Shown one piece after another: positions 51,904-60,021 of a stretch of DNA of 64,000 bases (position 1 is its first letter; each line of letters starts with the position of its first letter). The stretch covers positions 120,929 to 184,928 of the forward strand of contig JACKEY010000012.1 in the NCBI GenBank assembly GCA_020632755.1, read 5' to 3'. The position numbers and the translations under genes are program-made. Source of the DNA: Alphaproteobacteria bacterium (GTDB lineage Bacteria > Myxococcota_A > UBA796 > UBA2385). The notes under the pieces are model-generated. The model saw only the letters and a program-made list of their open reading frames with translations, made no database searches and was not told the DNA's origin.

Positions 51904-51904
51904 G

Positions 51905-52588
51905 ATGGGACGACTCCACCAGGACATGCCCGGAAGGGAGGCCGAGCCGCAGGGCGAGGATCTGCGCAGAGGCATCCGCCTGCTGCTCGCGGACCGCCAC
52001 GCGCCCGAGGCCCGCGAGATGTACCTGCGCATCGCGAAGTACGTGCACCAGCGCGTGCAGCGGCGCTGCACCGGCCGGTACGCCGGGGTGCTCGGCTCGG
52101 CCGAGCAGGAAGAGCTGGTCGGCGAGGTGCTCTACCAGCTGATCGGCGGCGCGCTGGCCCGCTTCCAGGGCGAGACCGTCGCGAGCCTGCTGGCCTTCGT
52201 GCGCACGGTGACCGACCGCACCGTCGGCCACGCCGCCCGCGCCCGGATCCGGGAGCGGGACACCCTCGACAGCGACGCGGCCCGCGAGATCGAGGACTGG
52301 TCGGCCGAGCTGCCGTCACCGGAGCGCTGCGTGCACGTCGTGCCCGACAGCCCCTTCGACGACAAGGACGAGCAGTACCTCGAGGAGCTGTTCGCTGCGG
52401 GGACCAAGGCCGAGCTGGCGCGGACCCAGGGCGTCAGCCGGGCCGCCGTGACCCAGCGTGTGCAGCGCATCCGGACGCGGATCGAGCGCATGGAGCCCCA
52501 CGAACAGCAGCGGGCCGAGGCCTGGCTGGAGCACCTCGCGCGGCGCTCGAGCCGCGGCGAGCTGGATGCGGGTCCGACCGACGCCTGA
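51905..52588 (+). CDS. ECF-like RNA polymerase sigma factor
   Basis: A 227-residue protein. The N-terminal part matches sigma region 2 loosely (MYLRIAKYVHQRVQRRC, then GEVLYQLIGGALARF), and the C-terminus matches region 4 with a helix-turn-helix in KAELARTQGVSRAAVTQRVQ (about 171-190). A long acidic linker lies between. It is divergent from standard ECF groups. No anti-sigma factor is recognisable next to it. It begins one base after the small peptide gene, and a lipoprotein gene with its own promoter and operator follows. Confidence 0.7.
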   Translation: MGRLHQDMPGREAEPQGEDLRRGIRLLLADRHAPEAREMYLRIAKYVHQRVQRRCTGRYAGVLGSAEQEELVGEVLYQLIGGALARFQGETVASLLAFVRTVTDRTVGHAARARIRERDTLDSDAAREIEDWSAELPSPERCVHVVPDSPFDDKDEQYLEELFAAGTKAELARTQGVSRAAVTQRVQRIRTRIERMEPHEQQRAEAWLEHLARRSSRGELDAGPTDA

Positions 52589-52591
52589 GCC

Positions 52592-52630
52592 TTGACGACC
52601 CCGATGAGACCGGCTCAAATGGCGGTCTCA
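52592..52630 (+). promoter_or_regulatory. Promoter with overlapping inverted repeat before the FG-GAP lipoprotein
   Basis: TTGACG (52592-52597) and TCAAAT (52615-52620) have a 17-bp spacer. The perfect inverted repeat TGAGACCG (52605-52612) and CGGTCTCA (52623-52630) brackets the -10 element, so a regulator or an RNA hairpin could act here. GGGAG lies just before ATG 52644. Confidence 0.5.
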
Positions 52631-52643
52631 CCTGGGAGTCCCC

Positions 52644-55133
52644 ATGCGCCTCAGCACTGCCTCCATCCTGTTGTCCCTCGCCCTGGTCGGCTGCCGCAGC
52701 GGCAAGATCGACGACACCGGCGAAGACGGCGCCACGGACACGGACGGCTCCGACGGCAACGACACCGACGCGGACACGGACACCGACGGCACGGACACCG
52801 ACGGCACCGACACCGACGGCACCGACACGGACGGCACGGACACCGACGGGACGGACACGGACGGCACCGACACCGACGGCACCGACACGACGGACACCGA
52901 CACCGACACCGACGGCACCGACACGACGGACACCGACACCGACACCGACGGCACCGACACGACGGACACCGACACCGACACCGACGGCACCGACACGGAC
53001 GCCGACACCGACACCGACGGCACCACCGACGACGGCGACGGCGACGGCTACACCGCCGACGAAGGCGACTGCGACGACAGCGACGCGTCGACCTACCCGG
53101 GCGCAGACGAAGCCCGGGACCTGGCCGACAACGACTGCGACGGCTTCGTGGACGAGGACTTCATCGGCGCCGGCGACATCGTCGTCAACGAGATCATGCA
53201 CGACCCCGTCGCGGTCTCGGACACCGCGGGCGAGTGGTTCGAGCTGCACAACACCAGCGACAGCGCCATCGACCTGGTCGGCTGGGTCATCGAAGCCGAC
53301 GACGGCGACTCGATCACCATCGACAGCAGCCTGCCCGTGCGCGCCGGCGGCATCGTCCTGCTCGGCGTGTCCGGCGACAGCGCCAGCTCCGGCGGCGTGA
53401 CGCCCGACTACGTCTACGACCGCTCGACCTTCTCGATCTCCAACAGCGGCGACAGCTTCTTCGTCTGGCTCGACGGCAGCCTGGTCAGCGAGGTCGAGTT
53501 CACGTCGACCTGGGATCTGGTCGAAGGCGCCAGCCTGTCCCTCGACCCCTCCTTCACCGACGCCCCCACCGTCAGCGACAACTGGTGCGCCGCCACCAGC
53601 AGCTTCGGCGACGGCGACCTGGGCACGCCCGGCGACGCCAACGACTGGTGCACCGACCTGGACCACGACGGCGACGGCGAGACCATCGACGACGGCGACT
53701 GCGACGACGAAGACGCGGACGTGTCCAGCGGCGCGGACGAAGTCCTCGACGGCGTCGACAACGACTGCGACGGTCGCAGCGACAACCTGACCGTGAGCAT
53801 CGCCGCCGGCTACCTCGACGGCATCGACACCGACTACCTGGGCTGGCAGAACAGCCTGGGCGTCGGCGACTTCGACGGCGACGGCCAGATCGACCTGGTG
53901 GCGGGCGGCACCTACGTCAACAGCAACGGCACCGGCGGCATCTACGTCGTCGACGGGGCCGGCTGGGACAGCTGGGCGGGCGACATCGACGATGCGGCCG
54001 TGGCCGACATCGACGGCGCTGGCGCCTATGGGTACTTCGGCACCCTCGACCAGCACCAGGGCGACATCAACGGCGACGGCTACGACGACGTCGTCGCCGT
54101 CGGCAACGACTACTACTACAGCTACTACTACGGCACCGTGGCCGGCACGATCTTCCTGGGCAGCGAAGACGGCATCACCGGCGACGTCGACAGCGGCGAC
54201 GGCGACATCATCTTCGAGGACTCGTACTCGTACTACCAGTTCACCAAGGTGCTCTCGTCGGCCGACTTCGACGGCGACGGCAGCGACGACGTGCTGTACG
54301 GCGACTACTACGCCCAGGACTCGCGCTACCGCGAAGGCTACGTCTACTTCTTCTCGGGCGCCGACCTGACCGAAGGCGAGACCTACGACCTGCAGTCGGA
54401 CAGCGACGCCTACCTGTACGGCGACAACGACGACGACGGGCTGGGCTACTCGCTCGGCGGCGGCGACATCGACGGCGACGGCTACGACGACCTGGCCCTG
54501 GGCGCGGCCGGCTACGACGGCGGCGCCGACAACGGCGGCGCGGTCTACCTGGCCTACGGCCGCGGCACCATCTCCGGCAGCGGCAGCATCAGCTTCGTCG
54601 CCACTGCCGTCATCGAAGGCGCCGAAGAAGACGGCTACCTGGGCGCCCACGCGCAGTCCCAGATCGCCGACTTCGACGGCGACGACCAGATGGACCTGGC
54701 CGTGGCAGCGCCCTGGGCGGACAAGGTCTACATCTTCCTCGACGCGGCCGAGCTCTCCGGCGAGGTCGGCGTCGGCGATGCGGACATCACCATCAGCGGC
54801 GGCAGCTCCGAGTGGTTCGGCATCGCGCTGGACAGCGGCGATCTCGACGGCGACGGCAAGGCCGACCTGGTGGTGGGCGCCCCCGACGGCAGCACCTACA
54901 ACAGCGACCCCGACACCGTCGGCACCGTCTACATCTACAAGGGCGCCGACCTGACCTCCGGTGCGCTGTCCGACGAAGACGCCAGCGCCAGCATCGAGGG
55001 CAACCGCCCGAACCTGCACGGCATCTCGGTGTCCGTCGGCGACTTCAGCGGCGACGGCACGGACGACCTGCTGACCGCCGCGCCCCAGGTCAACGACAGC
55101 GAAGGCCGCATCTTCCTGTTCGAGATGCCGTGA
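52644..55133 (+). CDS. Surface lipoprotein: Asp-Thr-Asp repeats, MopE-like motifs, lamin-tail domain, FG-GAP repeats
   Basis: An 829-residue protein. The lipobox LALVGC sets the acylated Cys at residue 17. A long DTDGTD repeat (about 30-130) is followed by a MopE-like metal motif (DGDGYTADEGDCDDSDAS), a lamin-tail domain (IVVNEIMHDPVAVSDTAGEW near 176; GEWFELHNTSD, then GDSFFVWLD), a second MopE-like motif (DDGDCDDEDADVSSGADE), and about seven FG-GAP-type calcium-binding repeats (GDFDGDGQIDLVAGG, DINGDGYDDVVAVG and so on) predicted to form a propeller. It is anchored and exposed at the cell surface. It is translationally coupled to the exonuclease gene downstream (GTGA). The role is unknown; adhesion is plausible. 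Confidence 0.85.
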   Translation: MRLSTASILLSLALVGCRSGKIDDTGEDGATDTDGSDGNDTDADTDTDGTDTDGTDTDGTDTDGTDTDGTDTDGTDTDGTDTTDTDTDTDGTDTTDTDTDTDGTDTTDTDTDTDGTDTDADTDTDGTTDDGDGDGYTADEGDCDDSDASTYPGADEARDLADNDCDGFVDEDFIGAGDIVVNEIMHDPVAVSDTAGEWFELHNTSDSAIDLVGWVIEADDGDSITIDSSLPVRAGGIVLLGVSGDSASSGGVTPDYVYDRSTFSISNSGDSFFVWLDGSLVSEVEFTSTWDLVEGASLSLDPSFTDAPTVSDNWCAATSSFGDGDLGTPGDANDWCTDLDHDGDGETIDDGDCDDEDADVSSGADEVLDGVDNDCDGRSDNLTVSIAAGYLDGIDTDYLGWQNSLGVGDFDGDGQIDLVAGGTYVNSNGTGGIYVVDGAGWDSWAGDIDDAAVADIDGAGAYGYFGTLDQHQGDINGDGYDDVVAVGNDYYYSYYYGTVAGTIFLGSEDGITGDVDSGDGDIIFEDSYSYYQFTKVLSSADFDGDGSDDVLYGDYYAQDSRYREGYVYFFSGADLTEGETYDLQSDSDAYLYGDNDDDGLGYSLGGGDIDGDGYDDLALGAAGYDGGADNGGAVYLAYGRGTISGSGSISFVATAVIEGAEEDGYLGAHAQSQIADFDGDDQMDLAVAAPWADKVYIFLDAAELSGEVGVGDADITISGGSSEWFGIALDSGDLDGDGKADLVVGAPDGSTYNSDPDTVGTVYIYKGADLTSGALSDEDASASIEGNRPNLHGISVSVGDFSGDGTDDLLTAAPQVNDSEGRIFLFEMP
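52884..52991 (+). repeat. Three perfect 36-bp tandem copies
   Basis: Three identical adjacent copies encode DTTDTDTDTDGT. They lie within a wider Asp/Thr/Gly-coding array (about 52770-53030). Perfect identity suggests recent duplication or gene conversion; the frame is preserved. Confidence 0.85.
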
Positions 55134-56035
55134 GCGGTCCCTCCGCCGATGCCGTCGACCGGCTGCACCTGGTCGACGGCACCTTCGAGCTGTACCGGGC
55201 CCACTTCTCGAAGCGCCCGGGGCACAGCGACCCCGCCGGCCGCGACCGCAAGGCCACGGTGGGGCTGGTGGGCTCGCTGCTGGCCCTGCTCCAGGACGAC
55301 GCCGAGGCGGTGACCCACGTCGCCGTCGCCTTCGACCACCCGATCCGGTCCTTCCGCAACGACCTGTTCGCCGGCTACAAGTCCGACGAAGGCGTCCCGC
55401 CCGAGCTGCGCGAGCAGTTCGGCCCGGCGGAGCAGGCCGTGGCCGCGCTCGGCGTCACGGTGTGGTCGATGGACCGCTGGGAAGCCGACGACGCCCTGGC
55501 CACGGCGGCCGTGCGGTTCGGCCCCCGGGTCGGCCAGGTCCGGATCATGACCCCCGACAAGGATCTCGGTCAGGTCGTGTCCGGCAGCCGCGTGGTCCAG
55601 GTCGACCGCATCCGCGGCAAGGAGCTCGACGAAGCGGCGGTGATCGACAAGATGGGGGTGCCCCCCGCCGCGATCCCGGACCTGCTGGCCCTGGTCGGCG
55701 ACAGCGCGGACGGCATCCCGGGCCTGGCCCGCTGGGGCATGAAGTCGGCCGGGGCGGTGCTGACCCGCTACGGCCGCCTCGAAGCCGTGCCCGACGACGC
55801 CGACGGCTGGGACGTCAAGGTCCGCGGCGCCGCCGTCCTGGCCGAGCGCCTGGCCGCCGAGCGCGACGACGCCCTGCTCTACAAGCAGCTGGCGACCCTG
55901 GTGACCGACGTCCCCCTGCCCCAGGACCTCGACGATCTGCGCTGGACCGGCGCGCCACGCGACGCCTGGCTCGCCTGGTGCGACGCCGTCGGAGCCCGCG
56001 ACTGGCTGCGCGACCGCCCGCACCGCTGGTGCTGA
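55130..56035 (+). CDS. 5'-3' exonuclease (FEN/PolA N-terminal type)
   Basis: A 301-residue protein. It matches the stand-alone 5'-nuclease domain of DNA polymerase I: LVDGTFELYRAHF (metal Asp near residue 15), AVAFDHPIRSFRNDLFAGYK, WEADDALATAA, TPDKDLGQVV and GDSADGIPGLARWGMKSA. It has no polymerase domain. It should cleave RNA primers or flaps. GTG 55130 overlaps the stop of the FG-GAP lipoprotein gene, an unusual pairing of a surface protein and a DNA repair nuclease. It is convergent with the DUF1499 gene without a gap. Confidence 0.88.
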   Translation: MSGPSADAVDRLHLVDGTFELYRAHFSKRPGHSDPAGRDRKATVGLVGSLLALLQDDAEAVTHVAVAFDHPIRSFRNDLFAGYKSDEGVPPELREQFGPAEQAVAALGVTVWSMDRWEADDALATAAVRFGPRVGQVRIMTPDKDLGQVVSGSRVVQVDRIRGKELDEAAVIDKMGVPPAAIPDLLALVGDSADGIPGLARWGMKSAGAVLTRYGRLEAVPDDADGWDVKVRGAAVLAERLAAERDDALLYKQLATLVTDVPLPQDLDDLRWTGAPRDAWLAWCDAVGARDWLRDRPHRWC

Positions 56036-56449
56036 CTAGCCGGCCTGCAGGCCCTGGCGCAGCCGCTCGACCCGCTTCCGGTTGACCCCCAGGTCGCCGT
56101 GCCCGACCCGCGACGCGCTGCGGACGTGCAGCACATCGCCTTCCAGCACGACCTCCACGTCGTCGACGAACCGGAACAGGGCCGAGGTGAAGGTCGCGTG
56201 CAGGGCGGTGTCGGTGCGGGAGAGCAGCTCGGTGCGCGGCTCGGCCTGGACCAGCGCCGCCACCCGGTCCAGGTCGGCCGGGGTCGCGCCGTGGTCGAGG
56301 AGGGGACGGATGTAGTGCGTGCCGTCCCCGGGGTCGGCGAGGGAGGAGACGCAGTTGGGCGAGGAGGGGCAGGGCGCCAGCAGGCCGCTGGCGCTGGCGA
56401 GCTCGTGGGAGGGCGTGCCCGCGCAGGCCAGGAGGAGGAGGAGGTGCAT
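56036..56449 (-). CDS. DUF1499 lipoprotein
   Basis: A 137-residue protein. A very short signal with lipobox LLLLLAC (Cys near residue 9) is followed by a DUF1499 domain: PCPSSPNCVSSLA, VEVVLEGDVLHVRSASRVG and HGDLGVNRKRVERLR. This domain is widespread; its role is not firmly known. The Cys pair in the first motif is intact. It begins 9 bp after the stop of the large HELLH-motif gene on the same strand. Confidence 0.85.
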   Translation of the reverse strand: MHLLLLLACAGTPSHELASASGLLAPCPSSPNCVSSLADPGDGTHYIRPLLDHGATPADLDRVAALVQAEPRTELLSRTDTALHATFTSALFRFVDDVEVVLEGDVLHVRSASRVGHGDLGVNRKRVERLRQGLQAG

Positions 56450-56458
56450 GGCCGGGAG

Positions 56459-58339
56459 CTAACCGCGCTCCGGCACCGGCCACCAGACCAGCAGCCCCGA
56501 CTGCAGCAGCCCCAGGACGATCGCCTCGTCGGCGTCGTCCGGCAGGGCGCCGTCCCGGGCGACCGCGTCGAGCGTGTCGGCCAGGTCCGCGTCGAGCACC
56601 GCGAGCTCGGCCTCGCCGTCCATCCAGGCGACCGCTACCTCGACCCGGCCGTTCGCGTCGGGACGCGCCACCTCGTCCAGGCCCAGCACCGCGGGATCGA
56701 CCCAGGCCCGGCGCAGGGTGCGGTTGGTCCGCAGCACGCCACCGCGGGGCAGTCCGCCCGGCGCCTCGTCGGAGGGCAGCGTCGCGAACAGCTCCGCCTC
56801 GTCGTCGCGCCGCGGCAGGTCGGTGACCAGCGCCTCCAGCACGACCGCGTCCGCGTCGACCCGCTCCTCCTCCCGCATCCAGCGGGCGAAGCGCGACGCC
56901 AGGCTGCCCGGCCCGTCGAAGCCGTCGCTGGCCGCGAAGTGCCAGGCCAGGTCTTCCAGATCGTCGAGCGGTGGGCTCTCCCCTTCTCCGCCGCAGGCGC
57001 GCGGCAGCGCGCTCTCCAGCCCCTCCACCAGCTGGTCCAGCCCGGCATCGACCATGCGCTCGCGCAGCAGGAAGCGGTCGCCCAGGGCGGGGATCCGGGC
57101 GGCGAAGCCCGGCGGCAGGTCGGCGGCGCAGGCGTCGACCGCATCGAGCAGCGCTCCCAGCGCCCCGGTCGCGTCCGGCTGCTCGCCGGCCAACAGGTCC
57201 GCGCAGGTCCCGGCCAGCCCGTCCAGCAGCGGCATCAGCGCCTGCTCGGCCCGGCCGCCGTCGGGGGCGTCCTCGAGCGCCAGCAGCACGCGCATGGCGG
57301 CGTCCTGCAGCAGGGCGCGGGTCGCGAGCCGCTCCTGCTGGTGCGGATCGACCGCGATCGGGCCGTCGCACAGCTCCCGGGTCACCGCCGCCACGCGCCC
57401 GGCCATGGCCGTCAGGTCGTCGCAGCAGTCCACGCCCGGCACGCAGAACCGCTCCACCCAGGCGCCGAAGGACCACGCGGTCAGGCGGTTCCAGTGCCCC
57501 TGCACATAGCCCTGGGCGTCGCTGCTGCCGTCGATGCCCGGCCGCGGGGTCGCATGCACCCGCCCGGTCTCGAGCTCGGCGAGGCAGGCCGCCCAGTCGG
57601 CACCGAGGTGCTCGCGGGCGCGGGCCGCCCACGCCACCGCCCGGTGGCGCAGGGCCGTACGGTCGACCTGATCGAACGGGCGGTCCAGCGCTTCACAGGC
57701 GACGCAGTGCTCGCGGGGCGGGACCGTGCCGAGCGGCGGCAGCCCCGCCGAGGACGTGTGCTCCGGGCAGCGCGGGCGGTACAGCTCGTCCAGGCCGTAC
57801 CAGTGCACCACCGGAAGCAGCTCGCCCAGCCGCGCTCCCAGGTACAGCTGGAAGCGGGTCATCGCGGGGTGCCAGTAGAACCCGACCACCCCGTGCAGCA
57901 GCTCGTGGCTGCGCCACTTGCGGCGGTGGTTGGGGTGGTAGGCCGGCGCCGGGCCGTCCTGGAAGAACGAGAAGTACTTGGGCTCGGTCAGCACGCCGTC
58001 GCCCCACCGGGGCAGCGTGTCGCCCTGCCACACGGCGACCTCGGGCTCGAGGCCCGGCGGCATCGGCAGCCGCAGGCGCAGCTCGTGCCCCACGAAGCGT
58101 CGGCCCTGCCGCGCCGCCAGCAGCCCGGCCCGCAGGGACGCTGGCGTCACCCGCAGATCCAGGGCCGGCGCGCCCAGCCCGCGCAGCACCGCGTCGACGC
58201 CCGCCGGCGGCTCCAGCGCGGCCCAGGCGTCGGCCAGCGCATCGGGCGACGGGATCAGCGCGTCGATCGCCGCAGGCACGTCGTCCCCGGCCAGGGGGGG
58301 CAGCAGCGAGGGGGCGTCGAGGACGAGGGGACCGGACAT
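56459..58339 (-). CDS. Large protein of unknown function with an HExxH motif
   Basis: A 626-residue cytoplasmic protein (no signal peptide). HELLH (about residues 144-148, in KWRSHELLHGVVGFYWHP) has the form of a zinc-metallopeptidase site. Cysteine clusters CPEH, HCVACEA and VDCCDD follow (about 190-325), which could bind metals. The C-terminal 300 residues are helical and Asp/Leu-rich. I do not recognise the family. It precedes the DUF1499 lipoprotein gene on the same strand. If the motif is real, a hydrolase is likely, but HExxH may occur by chance. Confidence 0.72.
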   Translation of the reverse strand: MSGPLVLDAPSLLPPLAGDDVPAAIDALIPSPDALADAWAALEPPAGVDAVLRGLGAPALDLRVTPASLRAGLLAARQGRRFVGHELRLRLPMPPGLEPEVAVWQGDTLPRWGDGVLTEPKYFSFFQDGPAPAYHPNHRRKWRSHELLHGVVGFYWHPAMTRFQLYLGARLGELLPVVHWYGLDELYRPRCPEHTSSAGLPPLGTVPPREHCVACEALDRPFDQVDRTALRHRAVAWAARAREHLGADWAACLAELETGRVHATPRPGIDGSSDAQGYVQGHWNRLTAWSFGAWVERFCVPGVDCCDDLTAMAGRVAAVTRELCDGPIAVDPHQQERLATRALLQDAAMRVLLALEDAPDGGRAEQALMPLLDGLAGTCADLLAGEQPDATGALGALLDAVDACAADLPPGFAARIPALGDRFLLRERMVDAGLDQLVEGLESALPRACGGEGESPPLDDLEDLAWHFAASDGFDGPGSLASRFARWMREEERVDADAVVLEALVTDLPRRDDEAELFATLPSDEAPGGLPRGGVLRTNRTLRRAWVDPAVLGLDEVARPDANGRVEVAVAWMDGEAELAVLDADLADTLDAVARDGALPDDADEAIVLGLLQSGLLVWWPVPERG

Positions 58340-58392
58340 GGGGGACTCCGACGGGATGCCGCCCTATTCCGGCCCGGTCTTCCGGGGACGGC

Positions 58393-59175
58393 TCAGCGGG
58401 TCGCTTCGAAGCTGCCGGCCCAGTCGACCGTGAGGGGGATGCCCGAGTAGGTCACCGAGGTCGTGCCGCTGAACGCGCCGGTCAGCGTGTCTTCGTCGGG
58501 GAAGCTGCCGGTCCAGGGCTCGGTCACGGTGGTGACGATCACGTCGACGTAGCCGGTGCCGGCGACGTCGGGGTCGTCGGTGATGTTGCCCTCGAACTCG
58601 GCCGTCTGCGTGCCGCTGCCCGCCAGGATGCCCGAGAACTCGCACTCGGCTTCGCCGGTGATCTGAGGATCGGCGGCTTCGTCCACCCACAGGGTGATGG
58701 TGCCGACGCAGGTGTCGCTGACCCCGAGCGACGCTTCTTCGCCGCGGATGGTGATGTCGCCTTCGTAGGTGCCGTCGCGGTCGATGTCGATCGTGCCGTC
58801 GGTGTCCGTGTCGACGTCGGTGTCGACGTCGGTCCCGTCGGTGTCCGTGTCCACGTCGGTCGTGCCGTCGGTGTCCGTGTCCACGTCGGTGTCCACGTCG
58901 GTCCCGTCGGTGTCCGTGTCCACGTCGGTCGTGCCGTCGGTGTCCGTGTCCGCGTCGGTGTCCGCGTCGGTGTCCGCGTCGGTCGTGCCGTCGGTGTCCG
59001 CGTCGGCGTCGGTGTCCGCGTCGGTGTCCTTGGACCCGTCGGTGTCGGTGTCGGCGTCCGTGTCGGCGTCCCCGACGGTGCCGTCCCCGGCGCCGGAGTC
59101 GCTCCCGCCGCTGCAGGCGGTGAGCATCAGGCCAAGGGTCAGGCCGAAGGACAGGCCGAGGGTGCTGCGGGACAT
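58393..59175 (-). CDS. Asp-Thr-Asp-repeat lipoprotein
   Basis: A 260-residue protein. Lipobox LMLTAC sets Cys near residue 21. Residues 36-131 are almost entirely Asp, Thr, Ala, Val and Gly (DTDADTDTDG-type repeats), a flexible acidic stalk. The remaining 130 residues form a small beta domain (GTYEGDITIRGEEASLGV, then CVGTITLWVDE, AECEFSG) with two Cys. The C-terminal domain resembles that of the neighbour at 59227, so the two are paralogues. It is probably surface-exposed. Function unknown. Confidence 0.82.
   Translation of the reverse strand: MSRSTLGLSFGLTLGLMLTACSGGSDSGAGDGTVGDADTDADTDTDGSKDTDADTDADADTDGTTDADTDADTDADTDTDGTTDVDTDTDGTDVDTDVDTDTDGTTDVDTDTDGTDVDTDVDTDTDGTIDIDRDGTYEGDITIRGEEASLGVSDTCVGTITLWVDEAADPQITGEAECEFSGILAGSGTQTAEFEGNITDDPDVAGTGYVDVIVTTVTEPWTGSFPDEDTLTGAFSGTTSVTYSGIPLTVDWAGSFEATR
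58783..59070 (-). repeat. Hexanucleotide-based repeats coding the acidic stalk
   Basis: This segment is built from GAC-AC(C/G) and GAC-G(C/T)C-type units (read on the minus strand), with larger near-perfect duplications of about 60 bp coding VDTDTDGTDVDTDV. It allows in-frame length changes. The antisense strand is open too, but only because of composition. Confidence 0.7.
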
Positions 59176-59226
59176 GGGCGCTCCTGTGGGTCGCCCAGAG
59201 CTATAGCCGCCGTCGCGGCGGGGCCG

Positions 59227-59856
59227 CTACTCCTCGAAGATGGCCTGGAAGTCGCCGTCGAAGGAGATGTTCATCGAGTAGCCCCACAGGTCGAAGACCG
59301 TGTCGCCGGTGAAGTCGCCCGCGAGCACCGATCCGGAGCCTTCCCCCTGGTAGCTGCCGTCCCACTCGGCCTCGAAGATGGTGCCTTCCAGGTCGTAGTA
59401 GACGTCGCCCCCGGCCGAGGGGTCGGTCAGGCTCGCGCCGGTCAGCTCGAGCTCCTGGGGGCCGAACCAGTTCAGGTAGCCCTGGAACTCGCAGGTCGCG
59501 ACGCCGACGATCTCGGGGTCCTGGTCCGCGGCCACCTCGAACACGACCTCGCCCATGCAGACGTCGCCGTAGTCCGGGTAGTCGGCCACCGTGCCCGTGA
59601 TCTGGAAGGACCCGACGTAGCTTCCGTCCCGCACCACCGGATCCGGCTCGGTCCCGCCGTCGGTGTCGGTGTCCGCGTCGGTGTCCGTGTCCCCGCCGTC
59701 GGTGTCCGCGTCGGTGTCCGTGTCTCCGCCGTCGGTGCCCGCCGTCCCGGAGTCGGAGCCGGCATCGCTGCCGCCATCGCCGTCCCCATCACCGTCGAGG
59801 GCGATCTGACCGGAGCTGCAGCCGAGAAGCGAGAGGGAGAGGAGCAGGACGACCAT
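59227..59856 (-). CDS. Asp-rich lipoprotein, paralogue of the 58393 gene
   Basis: A 209-residue protein. Lipobox LSLLGC sets Cys at about residue 13. Two GGDTDTDADTD units form a short stalk (about 43-68). The C-terminal beta domain begins DGSYVGSFQITG and has CMGEVVFEV and CEFQGYLNWFG, parallel to the neighbour. The difference in repeat count (2 versus many) suggests stalk-length variation. It is divergent from the first Ser/Thr kinase gene, with 165 bp between. Confidence 0.82.
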   Translation of the reverse strand: MVVLLLSLSLLGCSSGQIALDGDGDGDGGSDAGSDSGTAGTDGGDTDTDADTDGGDTDTDADTDTDGGTEPDPVVRDGSYVGSFQITGTVADYPDYGDVCMGEVVFEVAADQDPEIVGVATCEFQGYLNWFGPQELELTGASLTDPSAGGDVYYDLEGTIFEAEWDGSYQGEGSGSVLAGDFTGDTVFDLWGYSMNISFDGDFQAIFEE

Positions 59857-59970
59857 GGAACACCTCGGTTGGCCGCAGAGACTAGCCCAACCCGACGCCG
59901 ACCCGCCATCGACGTGCCCGGGAGCACGCAAAGCCCTTGCAAAACGCGGCCCCCCACAGAAAGGGGACAC

Positions 59971-60002
59971 GAAAGAGGGGAAATCGATTTCGCCCCTCTT
60001 TC
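59971..60002. promoter_or_regulatory. 32-bp near-perfect palindrome upstream of the kinase pair
   Basis: GAAAGAGGGG (59971-59980) pairs with CCCCTCTTTC (59993-60002); the interior AAATCGATTT (59981-59990) is itself palindromic, with only a CG bulge. The site ends 19 bp before the kinase ATG. It could be a dimeric regulator site or an mRNA hairpin that hides the start. It is markedly more AT-rich than its surroundings. Confidence 0.6.
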
Positions 60003-60021
60003 TCCGGCCAGGGCGCGGTCT

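Noticed and set aside
58769..59206. A Ser/Val-rich ORF on the plus strand opposite the Asp-repeat lipoprotein
   Set aside because: It is the antisense reading of the GAC-AC repeats and has no ribosome site or signal. The minus-strand frame has a clear lipobox.
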